This document shows, in pieces, positions 1-8,764 of a stretch of DNA of 64,000 bases. Made by a program: the position numbers and the translations under genes. Origin of the DNA: Anaerocolumna aminovalerica (GTDB taxonomy: Bacteria > Bacillota > Clostridia > Lachnospirales > Lachnospiraceae); contig NZ_FOWD01000004.1 of assembly GCF_900115365.1 (NCBI RefSeq), forward strand, positions 124,001 through 188,000. The letters are read 5' to 3'. The notes under the pieces were generated by a model, which saw only the letters and a program-made list of their open reading frames with translations, was not told where the DNA came from and made no database searches. Each line of letters starts with the position of its first letter. Position 1 is the first letter of the stretch.

Positions 1-303
1 TATGAAGGTGCAGGTATTTTAGGAAATAGCAGCCAAATGTTTTTATTGAAGACTACCGCAGCTACAAGAACACCAAGTATGGGGGAAAAATTTAATATTC
101 CAATATACACAGGAGAAATAAAAAGGACGCGCCGGAAATACGTCTGCAAGAAATGTAATACCATACATTATGTTAGCTTTGAAGATACTTACAGTACAAT
201 AGAAAAATTAAAAACTGCCGGCTGTACAATTTGCGGCCACCATTTCTTCAATATGGTTAGTAAAAAAGAAATATTAAATGGTAATAAGGAAATTTACAAA
301 TAA
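1..303 (+). CDS. Zinc-ribbon-like small protein, 5' end outside the window
   Basis: The frame is open from the first base of the window, so the gene probably begins upstream. The first internal ATG is at 37 and gives 88 residues. Counting from that ATG, two Cys pairs spaced as CxxC (C37/C40 and C63/C66, the second followed by GHH) suggest a zinc ribbon in a basic protein with a KRTRRKYVCKKC stretch. I do not recognise the family. There is no further gene until the decarboxylase at 451. What is seen is the paired cysteines and the stop at 301-303; a nucleic-acid-binding role is inference only. Confidence 0.55.
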   Translation, partial: YEGAGILGNSSQMFLLKTTAATRTPSMGEKFNIPIYTGEIKRTRRKYVCKKCNTIHYVSFEDTYSTIEKLKTAGCTICGHHFFNMVSKKEILNGNKEIYK

Positions 304-450
304 CACCATATAGGATCCTAGTAAATGTAAATATAATATAAAATCATAGGAAAAGAGCATATCAGTATGTCACAATAATGTATCCACAGTTAAGATACAA
401 CTTTAAATTTACACAATTAACAATGGAATTAAATGAAAGGGAAATAAATT

Positions 451-801
451 TTGAAATACACAGGATATCACCTAATGTTTGATTTATTTGGTTGTAATTT
501 TGACCAACTAGAAAATACAGATTATATAATAGAAATGCTTGAAAAATTAGTAGAGATACTGGATGCCACAATTATTTCAAAAGCGTTTCACAAGTTCCAT
601 CCTCAAGGGTTAAGTGTCGCATTAATCATTTCAGAATCACACGTAACAATACATACATGGCCGGAAGATAATTATGTAGGAATTGATATATTTACATGCT
701 CCAAAAGTTTTGATTCTGATAAAGTAGTAGCATATTTAAAAGAAAACTTAATATTTGAAAAGATAGAAATGAAGGAAATATTGAGAGGTCAAATTTGTTG
801 A
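451..801 (+). CDS. speD: S-adenosylmethionine decarboxylase, short SpeH-type proenzyme
   Basis: Makes decarboxylated SAM, the aminopropyl donor for spermidine, after self-cleavage creates a pyruvoyl cofactor. The 116-residue protein has the motif [12 protein letters not shown]; Ser63 after Glu62 is the expected cleavage and pyruvoyl residue, with His68 and Cys83 at the positions known in the Thermotoga-type enzyme. Start is TTG at 451, preceded by GAAAGGG at 435-441; the ATG at 433 runs into a stop. This is a different SAM decarboxylase class from the 270-residue enzyme at 29538, and it lies far from the main polyamine operon. A hairpin terminator follows at 851. Confidence 0.93.
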   Translation: MKYTGYHLMFDLFGCNFDQLENTDYIIEMLEKLVEILDATIISKAFHKFHPQGLSVALIISESHVTIHTWPEDNYVGIDIFTCSKSFDSDKVVAYLKENLIFEKIEMKEILRGQIC

Positions 802-850
802 TATTACACTTTGAATTTTATTCTGTACTGAAAATATAATTTTATTAAAT

Positions 851-891
851 GGGGGCTGTCCCACTAAGTAATTAGTGACCAGCTCCTTTTT
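851..891 (+). terminator. Hairpin terminator after the short SAM decarboxylase gene
   Basis: GGGGCTG..CCACTAA pairs with TTAGTG..CAGCTCC around a short loop and is followed by a T-run (TTTTTC). The imperfect stem can also act on the opposite strand, where the next gene (979-1245) ends towards it. Confidence 0.65.
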
Positions 892-939
892 CGTGAAAAC
901 AACACCAAAATAACAGTAAATCCTTTGCAAATCCTAAAC

Positions 940-964
940 TTCAGGCATTTCTGAAATGCCTGAA
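940..964 (-). terminator. Hairpin after the membrane-protein gene
   Basis: Perfect 11-bp stem TTCAGGCATTT / AAATGCCTGAA with a CTG loop, 15 bases beyond the stop of the minus-strand gene. No clear T-run follows on that strand, so it may act as a 3' stabiliser instead. Confidence 0.45.
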
Positions 965-978
965 ATATTAACAGAATT

Positions 979-1245
979 TTATTTAAGTTGATCAATTGGG
1001 CATTCCAATTGCTGTTCTCGTATAAATAACGGTTTATGTTTATATAAGCTGCACGTAATTGTGTCAGTTTCATGGTCTTTTTTTACATATATGCAATCTC
1101 TGAAAGGTGAAGTTGTTCTGATTTCATATTTAAAATTCATAGCTATAATAATCAATAGTATCGTTAAAGCAAGCAAAAAGATAAGCAACGGTATTTCTAA
1201 TCCTCTCTTTGCCGCCCATTGGTATAGTTCTAAGCCGATTCCCAT
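979..1245 (-). CDS. Small single-pass membrane protein
   Basis: 88 residues. Residues about 17-37 are a strongly hydrophobic helix (IPLLIFLLALTILLIIIA), followed by a basic/polar cytoplasmic-type tail containing two cysteines. A clear ribosome site AAGGCGGTG lies six bases before the ATG on the minus strand, which supports a real gene. It is divergent from the XRE regulator at 1409 with about 160 bases between them, a common arrangement for a regulator and its target. Family and function are not recognised. Confidence 0.6.
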   Translation of the reverse strand: MGIGLELYQWAAKRGLEIPLLIFLLALTILLIIIAMNFKYEIRTTSPFRDCIYVKKDHETDTITCSLYKHKPLFIREQQLECPIDQLK

Positions 1246-1408
1246 TTTAACACCGCCTTATTATAGTAATTAGAAGTTTATACTTCATGTATATATTATA
1301 TCATAAATATGGTCAGTATGGATATACTATCTAAAAAATATATACTTTATGAACACGATTCGACCTAATGTGTATATTACAATTATACGCAAAGGAGGAT
1401 GAACTATA

Positions 1409-1744
1409 ATGAATGAGGATGATAAGCACGAATATGAAGCTTTATTTATAAGGCAACTGGAAAAATTTCGTATAGATAAAGGAGTTTCACAAAGAGAAAT
1501 GTCTCTATCCCTTGGTCAATCAGCAGGCTATATCGCAAAGCTGACCAGTGGACACAATCTACCGCGGATGATAACATTCTTTTGGATATGCGATTATTTT
1601 AATATCCATCCACGGGATTTTTTCAATGAGGAAATCATAGGAAATCCGGTACTGATAGACTCCATTAATAAGGGATTATATAAGCTGAGTAACGAACAAC
1701 TTAAATATATATTAGCTCTTGTTACGGATTTGAGTAAAAAGTAA
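1409..1744 (+). CDS. XRE-family helix-turn-helix regulator
   Basis: 111-residue DNA-binding protein. A helix-turn-helix occupies about residues 14-65 (sequence around SQREMSLSLGQSAGYIAKL). A C-terminal helix follows, ending in LSKK. The start ATG has AAAGGAGGATG seven or more bases upstream. It is likely an autoregulated repressor acting on its own promoter or on the divergent membrane-protein gene; the AT-rich spacer at 1246-1408 should hold both promoters. The target is not known. Confidence 0.85.
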   Translation: MNEDDKHEYEALFIRQLEKFRIDKGVSQREMSLSLGQSAGYIAKLTSGHNLPRMITFFWICDYFNIHPRDFFNEEIIGNPVLIDSINKGLYKLSNEQLKYILALVTDLSKK

Positions 1745-1877
1745 AAAAAGTCATGTAATTCCATTTGATTTATAATTTTATACTTGAATTGATTCCGCAC
1801 TTGCCTTTCTAATTTTAAATTTATTGACTTAATAATCGCCTTCATTTATAATTTATTTACCTGATGTAGTGCGTAAA

Positions 1878-2000
1878 ATGGAGTTAGAATTCCACTTCTC
1901 CGTTTGTGATAATAAATTGTGGTACAAGCAGGTTAACGGCAGAAGAAGATACATTCATGAGTTCCCTATGTTAAAGGAGAGAAGTAAATTCTACAATTAA
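1878..2000 (+). CDS. Possible 40-residue small protein
   Basis: Short frame starting MELEFHFSVCDN and ending KERSKFYN, 17 bases before the ComFB-like gene. It is rich in aromatic and basic residues, as many real small proteins are, but no good ribosome site precedes it and I recognise no family. It could equally be the remnant of a larger gene. The rest of 1746-1877 holds nothing I can identify. Confidence 0.25.
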   Translation: MELEFHFSVCDNKLWYKQVNGRRRYIHEFPMLKERSKFYN

Positions 2001-2017
2001 GTGGTATCAGGGGATTA

Positions 2018-2323
2018 ATGAGTAGATTTAAGGAACAGCAGAAAGGGAAAAATATGAATACGTATCATAATGTAATGGAGACATTGGTACTTCAAATGTT
2101 AGATGAAATGTGGGATACTTTAGATTGCTGTAAATGTGAAAAATGTAAAATGGATATTATCGCTTGTACATTAAATCAATTACATCCTAAATATGTTGTA
2201 ACAAAAGAAGGGGAGTTATATGCCCGCTTATGTGAATTAAATAATGAGCACGAAATCGAAATTGTTATAGCATTAACAAAAGCTATTAAAGTTGTAAAAG
2301 ATAATCCAAAGCATGACGAATAG
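2018..2323 (+). CDS. ComFB-domain protein
   Basis: 101 residues (or 89 from a second ATG at 2054, also with a good ribosome site GAAAGGG). It carries a cysteine cluster, CCKCEKCKMDIIACTLNQL (C37, C38, C40, C43, C50), followed by HPKYV, the signature of the late-competence ComFB family. Named after a B. subtilis competence-operon gene, ComFB-domain proteins have in recent work been linked to cyclic dinucleotide binding in cyanobacteria. Here it stands alone, not in a comF operon. A bidirectional terminator follows at 2373. The competence or second-messenger role is inferred from the family. Confidence 0.75.
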   Translation: MSRFKEQQKGKNMNTYHNVMETLVLQMLDEMWDTLDCCKCEKCKMDIIACTLNQLHPKYVVTKEGELYARLCELNNEHEIEIVIALTKAIKVVKDNPKHDE

Positions 2324-2372
2324 CATCTACTGCGTATATTGAGTTTATAACTAGAAAATTAAATAATAAAAT

Positions 2373-2436
2373 AAAAAGACTGTTATAAAATATACAATTT
2401 GGCAAAATAATTATATATTTTATAACAGTCTTTTTT
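2373..2436. terminator. Bidirectional terminator between ComFB gene and rpsT
   Basis: AAAAAGACTGTTATAAAATATA pairs with TATATTTTATAACAGTCTTTTT as a long AT-rich stem flanked by A-runs and T-runs on the two sides, serving convergent genes. Confidence 0.85.
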
Positions 2437-2485
2437 ATAAATTACAGTTACGAATGGGTTAGTTTCGTAACTGCTATATGATGAA

Positions 2486-2749
2486 TTAAGCGATTGAATT
2501 AACAGCTTTGCTTAAACGAGATACTTTTCTTGATGCAGAATTCTTATGATAAACGCCTTTTGAAGTAGCTTTATCAATTTCAGAAATTGCAGTAGTAAGA
2601 GCTGTTTTAGCAAGTTCTTTGTCGCCGGCAGCCACAGCAGCATCAACTTTCTTTATAACAGTCTTAACTTTAGATCTGATTGCTTTGTTTCTTAAAGTCT
2701 TAGTTTCATTAACTAAGATTCTTTTCTTAGCAGATTTAATGTTAGCCAA
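2486..2749 (-). CDS. rpsT: 30S ribosomal protein S20
   Basis: Primary 16S rRNA-binding protein of the small subunit. The sequence begins LANIKSAKKRI, the family's N-terminus, so the real start is the TTG at 2749, with GGAGGTG eight bases upstream; an earlier in-frame TTG at 2764 overlaps that ribosome site. The product is 87 residues, lysine- and alanine-rich, the usual length. It is transcribed away from gpr, as in other Firmicutes, from the promoter at 2837-2865. Confidence 0.96.
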   Translation of the reverse strand: MANIKSAKKRILVNETKTLRNKAIRSKVKTVIKKVDAAVAAGDKELAKTALTTAISEIDKATSKGVYHKNSASRKVSRLSKAVNSIA

Positions 2750-2836
2750 ATCATACACCTCCAAAAATAATATTATTGAATTAACTTTGTTTCATTAAAT
2801 CCGGACACGGTCGTTCTAATGTAAACATACTATTAT

Positions 2837-2865
2837 ATAGTATTATAAACCAAGACATCTGTCAA
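2837..2865 (-). promoter_or_regulatory. Vegetative promoter for rpsT
   Basis: On the minus strand TTGACA (2865-2860), a 17-base spacer and TACTAT (2842-2837), about 90 bases before the rpsT start. Confidence 0.7.
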
Positions 2866-3028
2866 TACATATTTTTTAAATAAATGAAGAAAATACTACA
2901 ATAGATATAATTGTTTTAACTTATTTTGTATAGAGAATCTATTTTAAATTTTATTACGGTTAATAAAATAGATGTTCAGAATGCTTTATCTTAACGTAAG
3001 TAAAAGAAATGATATGGAGAGTGATATT

Positions 3029-3991
3029 ATGGTAGATAAAAATACGGATGGTTCTAACCAGAGTTTCAATAGTTTTTACAATAAAGAAAATGTAAAAGGT
3101 ATGTCCCGTACTGACCTTGCATTAGAAGTTCGTGAGAGTTTCAAGGAAGATGATGTTGAGATTAAGGGAGTTATTCTGGATGAAGAATATAATAAGGATA
3201 AGGATATACGGATAACAACTGTTGTCATAAAGGATCAAAAAGGTGCAGAAGCCATGGGTAAACCCATTGGAACCTATATAACCATTGAAGCACCAAAATT
3301 ACAGGAAGATGATGAAAGCTTTCATGAACCTATTACTGAAGAAATAGTAAAATATCTTAAAAAAGTGGCAGCTAATTTGGAGGAAGTAAATGTTCTGATT
3401 GCCGGACTTGGTAATAGAGAAGTAACACCGGATGCTTTAGGACCACAAGTGGTGGATAATTTATTTGTCACCAGACATTTAATTCGGGAGTTTGGCGATG
3501 AATTTAAAGAAAAAAATAATTTAGGTAATGTAAGTGCTATATCACCGGGAGTAATGGGGCAAACCGGTATGGAATCCAGTGAGATTTTACGGGGAATTAT
3601 CAAAGAAACAAAGCCTCAACTAGTTATAGTAATAGACGCCCTTGCAGCAAGAAGCATCAATCGTTTGAATACTACCATTCAAATCACCAATACTGGAATC
3701 AGTCCGGGATCCGGTGTAGGGAATAATCGAAAAGCTTTGAACAAAGAAAGTCTTGGAGTTGATGTCGTTGCAATTGGAGTTCCCACTGTTGTGGATGCTG
3801 CAACTATAGTAAATGATACTATGGAACAATATATGAGAAAGCAAGGATTGGAGGAAAAAGAGATTTATCAATTTCTTTCAGAAGTTAATCAGCAAACTGC
3901 AAATATGTTTGTAACACCGAAAAGCATTGATGATTCTATAAAAAGAATTAGTTTTACCATATCAGAAGCACTAAATAAATGTTTCTCATAA
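3029..3991 (+). CDS. gpr: Spore germination protease GPR
   Basis: Degrades small acid-soluble spore proteins at germination. It is a member of the A25 aspartate-type protease family, made as an inactive zymogen in the forespore. The protein has the conserved SRTDLALE near the N-terminus, the region of autoprocessing, and the GLGNREVTPDALGP and SPGVMGQTG blocks. I prefer the ATG at 3029 (320 residues) because GGAGAGTG lies just upstream; an in-frame ATG at 2972 would add 19 residues. The next gene is spoIIP, the conserved Firmicutes order. Confidence 0.95.
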   Translation: MVDKNTDGSNQSFNSFYNKENVKGMSRTDLALEVRESFKEDDVEIKGVILDEEYNKDKDIRITTVVIKDQKGAEAMGKPIGTYITIEAPKLQEDDESFHEPITEEIVKYLKKVAANLEEVNVLIAGLGNREVTPDALGPQVVDNLFVTRHLIREFGDEFKEKNNLGNVSAISPGVMGQTGMESSEILRGIIKETKPQLVIVIDALAARSINRLNTTIQITNTGISPGSGVGNNRKALNKESLGVDVVAIGVPTVVDAATIVNDTMEQYMRKQGLEEKEIYQFLSEVNQQTANMFVTPKSIDDSIKRISFTISEALNKCFS

Positions 3992-4303
3992 TAAGCATGT
4001 CTAAAATCTTTTAAAATAATGCCCTAAAAAGTTATCATAAATTAGAAAGCTGCATATGATAGAATATGACATTTGCTTACTAAAGATGCATTACCCAAGT
4101 AAGATTTTAGACTACATATTAATTTGCAGTGGCAAGTACGGCCGTAAAAAAGGAAAAAAAATCGGGAAAGGGTAATCCTCGGCATTCATTAGAACGCGCG
4201 AAAGCATGGCAGGAAAGAGGGAAGACTGAAAGAACTTCATTCTTTCAGCCGGAGATTGTGCTGTACAAAATCTCCAAACTTTGAAAGGAGCATGGTTATT
4301 AAT
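3992..4303 (+). other. gpr-spoIIP intergenic region with two hairpins
   Basis: No gene seen. Bases 4110-4260 are purine-rich and more GC-rich than the surroundings. Two hairpins lie just before spoIIP: CTGAAAGAA/TTCTTTCAG (4227-4249) and GGAGATT/AATCTCC (4251-4275). CATATGAT at 4053-4060 resembles a sporulation sigma-E type -10. This may be a leader for spoIIP; no known RNA family was recognised. Confidence 0.4.
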
Positions 4304-5704
4304 ATGAAAAAGTGTAGCAGGTACAGAAAGGCTAGACTGTTTCATATAACCGTATGGGGGTTAATAGTTTTCTTAAGCATTCGATTAATCATTCAATGTA
4401 TACAGATATTTGGGGCAGAATTAAACACAGATTCAAGAACCCCTGTTGAAAATAAATTGATTTCCTCCTTATGTAATTATATGATGCAGAGTAATATACC
4501 AATTGCAGATTATGTGATAAACGACGGTAAAGATAATAAACAAAATAATTTCATTCTAAATGCTATGGCCGGTATATCTCCAATTAACCGATATGTAGCA
4601 GAAAATGCAGATTCAAACCATTACATAGAAGAAGATCATGATTCAGGAGTATTAGCAAACGGAGACTTAAAATTCAGTGATGAAGTTTATATGGCAATTC
4701 TAAATGAGAACAAAAAAAAGTTACTTGATGATTCAAATGGAACGAATGAAGATTCTGACATGGATAGTGAAGCAGCAATGACAAATCCCCAAAACCTAAT
4801 GCCAATTGATATTATAAACGGAGATGTTTATTTGGAGCAAGGTGATACCGGTAATCTTATATTAAATGAAAGCAATAATACAAAGAATAAAATAAATGCA
4901 AAGGAAACACTGGGAAAAATAAATGGTCAGTATTTTACATTAGAGAATTTACTAAACCGATCATTTTTATATAATAATTTTTATATCACGGATGGTTCCA
5001 CCAAAGTGGATGATAAAATGTTTGATGCAAAGAAATTATTAGGCAAGGATATGACAATAAAACAAAAATCTGAGAAGCCGCAGATTTTAATATATCATAC
5101 CCATTCAAGAGAAACATTTATTGACAGCCGTGAAGGTGTTGAAGATGATACCATAGTAGGATTAGGGGCATATTTAACAAAGGTGCTTACGGAGAAATAC
5201 GGATATAATGTAATACATGATAAAACCCATTATGATATTGTAGATGGTAAATTAGATAGAAACCTGGCTTATAATTGCGCAAAACCAGGCATAGAAAAAA
5301 TATTGGAATACAATCCATCTATTGAAGTAGTGATAGATTTACATAGAGATGGTGTAAATTCGGATGCTAAAAGGGTGTCCACAATTAACGGAAAAGAAGT
5401 TGCTCAACTTATGTTTTTTAATGGTTTAAGTGCAAATTCAAAAGGTGAAAAAATATCTTATCTGGATAATCCATATACTCAGGATAACCTGGCATTTAGT
5501 TTGCAATTGCAATTAGCAGGCAGGGAATTGTATCCGGGATTAATGTATAAAAATTATTTAAAGGCCTACCGTTATAATATGCATTTACGTCCGAAATCCT
5601 TGCTGGTAGAGACAGGCACTCAGAACAATACATTGGGAGAAGCTAAAAATGCCATGGATCTGCTTGCAGATATATTGGATCAGGTACTGACAGGTAAACA
5701 GTAA
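4304..5704 (+). CDS. spoIIP: Stage II sporulation protein P, cell wall amidase/endopeptidase
   Basis: Part of the SpoIIDMP machine that degrades septal peptidoglycan so that the mother cell can engulf the forespore. It has a single N-terminal membrane anchor (about residues 11-35), a long Asn/Asp-rich linker, and then the SpoIIP catalytic domain from about residue 255, with YHTHSRETF, DLHRDG and a C-terminal VETGTQNN block holding the metal and catalytic residues. Start is the ATG at 4304, MKKCSRYRKARLF; the AAAGGAG at 4284-4290 is 13 bases away, longer than usual, and the ATG at 4292 is too close to it. 466 residues, typical length. A terminator follows. Confidence 0.94.
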   Translation: MKKCSRYRKARLFHITVWGLIVFLSIRLIIQCIQIFGAELNTDSRTPVENKLISSLCNYMMQSNIPIADYVINDGKDNKQNNFILNAMAGISPINRYVAENADSNHYIEEDHDSGVLANGDLKFSDEVYMAILNENKKKLLDDSNGTNEDSDMDSEAAMTNPQNLMPIDIINGDVYLEQGDTGNLILNESNNTKNKINAKETLGKINGQYFTLENLLNRSFLYNNFYITDGSTKVDDKMFDAKKLLGKDMTIKQKSEKPQILIYHTHSRETFIDSREGVEDDTIVGLGAYLTKVLTEKYGYNVIHDKTHYDIVDGKLDRNLAYNCAKPGIEKILEYNPSIEVVIDLHRDGVNSDAKRVSTINGKEVAQLMFFNGLSANSKGEKISYLDNPYTQDNLAFSLQLQLAGRELYPGLMYKNYLKAYRYNMHLRPKSLLVETGTQNNTLGEAKNAMDLLADILDQVLTGKQ

Positions 5705-5719
5705 TAACCAAACTAAATC

Positions 5720-5766
5720 AAGGAGCCCCGCCTGTTGTGATATAGTAAGCAGGGGGGCTTCCTTTT
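5720..5766. terminator. Terminator after spoIIP
   Basis: GGAGCCCCGCCTG pairs with CAGGGGGGCTTCC (with a bulge), followed by TTTTC. The convergent minus-strand gene at 5832 may share it. Confidence 0.85.
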
Positions 5767-5831
5767 CAGTTATAAAGATATACTTTATGGATAGGAGTCA
5801 CATTCACGGAGGCTAATCCGGTTAGGAAATA

Positions 5832-6311
5832 TTATGAAAATGTAACATATTCAATATTTTCGATTTTTTCTTCTTTTACCTCGCCACTTCCTACTAGTCT
5901 GATGCAGAAAGTATCATTGGAAACTTTTAATATTTGTCCTCTTACTTTTACAGGCATCCCATTGCAATTCAAACCAACTTTTACGATTTGCCGGGTTACC
6001 TCGGCAGCATCTAAGGCTTTTATAATACCTTGAAGCTCTTCTTGATTAGTATATTCGGAGCAACTGCCACGTATTTCATCTTCACCATCAAAGGTGACAG
6101 ATTGGATTGCGTGAATTGCAATCCAGGCTTTTCTGATTTCGTTATTGGAGCGGCAAAGTTCTCCGGGATTGATCCATAAGCGGCATGCTGTTGGGCATAG
6201 CTCTTCTATGATGCCTTCTAACTCCTGTCCGCTGCATAAAGTGATTCTAACAACCTGTCCGGTGAATTCAGCAATATTCAATGCACCTATAACAGTTAGA
6301 CAATTAGTCAT
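5832..6311 (-). CDS. Two-repeat beta-rich protein of unknown function
   Basis: 159 residues. The sequence looks like two related halves: AEFTGQVVRITLCSGQELEG near residue 14 and AEVTRQIVKVGLNCNGMPVK near residue 103. Both start with an AExTxQxV motif and continue with alternating hydrophobic residues, as in small Sm/SH3-like beta barrels. Four or more cysteines occur (CSG, CPTACR, CRS, CSE). Ribosome site AGGAGGTATAAAT precedes the ATG. It sits alone on the minus strand between spoIIP and lepA, where many Firmicutes have no gene or a different one. No family is recognised and the barrel idea is inference from pattern only. Confidence 0.7.
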   Translation of the reverse strand: MTNCLTVIGALNIAEFTGQVVRITLCSGQELEGIIEELCPTACRLWINPGELCRSNNEIRKAWIAIHAIQSVTFDGEDEIRGSCSEYTNQEELQGIIKALDAAEVTRQIVKVGLNCNGMPVKVRGQILKVSNDTFCIRLVGSGEVKEEKIENIEYVTFS

Positions 6312-6554
6312 ATTTATACCTCCTTTTGGTCTATACTAAATGGATTTCTACTATATAATATGAGGAACTCTATTCCGTGTTACATAAAATAACATAATAT
6401 GAGTTTTTACGACATGATTTTGTGGACTTAGTAAGGGATACAACTCTTTTTGGTTTCTATATATTACTAATCTTATATGCTTTTTCTTGTAAGAGAGATA
6501 TGACTATGCTATAATACAACAGAATATAACTCACTTTTGCAGGAGGAAATGTTA

Positions 6555-8360
6555 ATGAACCAGAATCATATACGAAATTTTTGTATTATCGCACATATAG
6601 ATCATGGAAAATCAACCTTGGCTGACCGTATTATTGAAAAAACAGGCTTACTGACAAGCAGAGAGATGCAATCTCAGGTTTTGGATAATATGGAACTTGA
6701 GAGAGAACGTGGAATTACCATTAAGGCTCAAACCGTTCGTACCGTTTATAAAGCAAAGGACGGAGAAGAATATATTTTTAATTTAATTGATACTCCGGGA
6801 CATGTAGATTTTAATTATGAAGTATCAAGAAGTTTAGCTGCATGTGAAGGAGCAATCCTGGTTGTAGATGCAGCCCAGGGTATAGAAGCACAAACCTTAG
6901 CTAATGTATATTTAGCCATTGACCATAATCTGGATATTTTGCCGGTAATTAATAAAATAGATTTACCAAGTGCTGAACCGGATCGGGTGAAAGCTGAAAT
7001 TGAAGATGTTATAGGACTGGATGCAGAAGATGCTCCTTTGATTTCTGCAAAAATCGGTCTGAATATTGAAGAAGTTCTGGAACAGATTGTAGCTAAAATA
7101 GCACCCCCTAAAGGTGATATTAATGAACCTCTAAAGGCTTTAATATTTGATTCCAAATACGATTCTTATAAAGGCGTTATTATATTCTGCCGTATTATGG
7201 AGGGAAAGGTCACCAGAGGGACTGAAATAAAAATGATGGCTACCGGTGCTACGGCAGAGGTAGTAGAGTTAGGTACTTTTGGGCCGGGACAATTTATCCC
7301 CTGTGAGGAATTGTCTGCTGGAATGGTAGGTTATATTACTGCAAGCTTAAAAAATGTAAAGGATACTCAGGTAGGCGATACCGTAACAGATGCCAATAAT
7401 CCTTGCAAAGAAGTTTTGCCAGGCTATAAAAAGGTTAATCCGATGGTATACTGCGGTATGTATCCTGCGGATGGCGCAAAATATCCTGATTTAAGAGATG
7501 CTTTGGAGAAATTGCAGCTTAATGATGCTTCTTTACAATTTGAACCTGAAACTTCCGTTGCTTTAGGTTTTGGTTTCCGTTGTGGTTTCTTAGGACTGTT
7601 ACACCTTGAAATTATTCAGGAAAGACTGGAGAGAGAATATAATTTAGACCTTGTAACAACAGCACCAAGTGTTATTTATAAGGTTCATAAAACAGATGGA
7701 CAGGTACTTGAAATTACCAATCCTTCCAATTTACCTGATCCTTCAGAAATTAATTATATGGAAGAGCCGGTAGTAAGTGCTGAGATTATGGTTACAACGG
7801 AATTTGTGGGTTCTATTATGTCATTATGCCAGGAACGAAGAGGCGTTTATCTTGGCATGGAATATATGGAGGCTACAAGAGCCCTTCTTAAATATGAACT
7901 TCCTTTAAATGAGATTATCTATGATTTCTTTGATGCTTTAAAATCCAGGTCCAGGGGATATGCTTCCTTTGATTATGAGTTAAAGGGTTATAAAGAATCC
8001 AGTCTTGTGAAATTAGACATTCTTATTAACAAGGAAGAAGTGGATGCCTTATCCTTTATTGTTCATGCTGACACTTCTTATGAACGGGGAAGAAAAATGT
8101 GTGAAAAGCTAAAAGATGAGATTCCAAGACATCTTTTTGAAATTCCTATTCAGGCTGCTGTTGGTAGTAAGATTATTGCAAGGGAAACGGTAAAGGCTAT
8201 GCGTAAGGACGTTCTTGCAAAATGTTACGGCGGTGATATCAGCCGTAAGAGAAAACTCCTTGAAAAGCAAAAAGAAGGTAAGAAACGTATGCGCCAAATC
8301 GGTAATGTAGAAATTCCTCAAAAAGCATTTATGAGTGTTCTTAAATTGGACGAAGATTAA
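6555..8360 (+). CDS. lepA: Elongation factor 4 (LepA), back-translocating GTPase
   Basis: Ribosome-associated translational GTPase. The G-domain motifs are AHIDHGKST (G1), RERGITIK (switch I), DTPGHVDF (G3) and NKIDLP (G4), followed by the EF-G-like domains and the LepA-specific C-terminal domain ending near [12 protein letters not shown]. The ATG at 6555 is eight bases after AGGAGG (6541-6546); an ATG at 6549 is too close and a TTG at 6537 precedes the ribosome site. 601 residues, the family length. It lies in the spoIIP-lepA-hemW order conserved in Firmicutes. Confidence 0.97.
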   Translation: MNQNHIRNFCIIAHIDHGKSTLADRIIEKTGLLTSREMQSQVLDNMELERERGITIKAQTVRTVYKAKDGEEYIFNLIDTPGHVDFNYEVSRSLAACEGAILVVDAAQGIEAQTLANVYLAIDHNLDILPVINKIDLPSAEPDRVKAEIEDVIGLDAEDAPLISAKIGLNIEEVLEQIVAKIAPPKGDINEPLKALIFDSKYDSYKGVIIFCRIMEGKVTRGTEIKMMATGATAEVVELGTFGPGQFIPCEELSAGMVGYITASLKNVKDTQVGDTVTDANNPCKEVLPGYKKVNPMVYCGMYPADGAKYPDLRDALEKLQLNDASLQFEPETSVALGFGFRCGFLGLLHLEIIQERLEREYNLDLVTTAPSVIYKVHKTDGQVLEITNPSNLPDPSEINYMEEPVVSAEIMVTTEFVGSIMSLCQERRGVYLGMEYMEATRALLKYELPLNEIIYDFFDALKSRSRGYASFDYELKGYKESSLVKLDILINKEEVDALSFIVHADTSYERGRKMCEKLKDEIPRHLFEIPIQAAVGSKIIARETVKAMRKDVLAKCYGGDISRKRKLLEKQKEGKKRMRQIGNVEIPQKAFMSVLKLDED

Positions 8361-8390
8361 ACTGTGGACTGAGCATGATGGCAAAGGGAC

Positions 8391-8652
8391 GCTGAAAAAG
8401 CCTGTAAGTGGTTGGATTTTGCAGAGGGTGGCAGCATTTCATTTGTTTTTCGCTGCCTTTCCCGAAAGCGGAATCCAAATTTTTTACAAGCCTCTAGGAT
8501 GTTATGAAAATGCAAGGCCAATGCTTGCATTTTCTCAACATCCTAGAGGCTTAAGTAAGCATGGAGACCGCTTTCGGCCGGTCGACGCGAAAAACAAATG
8601 AAATACAGCCACCCTCTGCAAAATCAATTTATGTTGTGGAGGCTTTTTCAGC
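8391..8652. repeat. 262-bp foldback (long inverted repeat) element
   Basis: The whole stretch folds on itself through nested arms: 8391-8402 with 8641-8652 (GCTGAAAAAGCC), 8416-8432 with 8608-8624, 8436-8453 with 8587-8604 (18 bp), 8463-8471 with 8568-8576, 8488-8503 with 8537-8552 (16 bp), and a central hairpin GAAAATGCAAG/CTTGCATTTTC (8506-8534). It contains no convincing gene; the frame across it is an artefact. It lies between lepA and the next gene and is more GC-rich than its neighbours, which suggests an inserted MITE-like unit or a large structured RNA. Confidence 0.85.
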
Positions 8653-8764
8653 TGTTTGTTGGATGATATTGTCAAGCTTAGTACAAATTCAGCTTGACTG
8701 AATTGGGGAGAAGAATCTACAGAGGGATTAGGAATGGTAGATTTTTTATAAATTGGAGGAGCTT

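Noticed and set aside
851-891. GGGGGCTGTCCCACTAAG as an insertion-sequence end
   Set aside because: Similar words occur at some IS termini, but no partner end, target duplication or transposase is nearby; a terminator explains it.
4112-4345. 77-residue minus-strand frame upstream of spoIIP
   Set aside because: It overlaps the spoIIP start, has no ribosome site, and its composition reflects the purine-rich opposite strand.
8335-8601. 88-residue plus-strand frame through the 8.4-kb foldback
   Set aside because: It overlaps the end of lepA, has no ribosome site, and its sequence is dictated by the inverted repeat.
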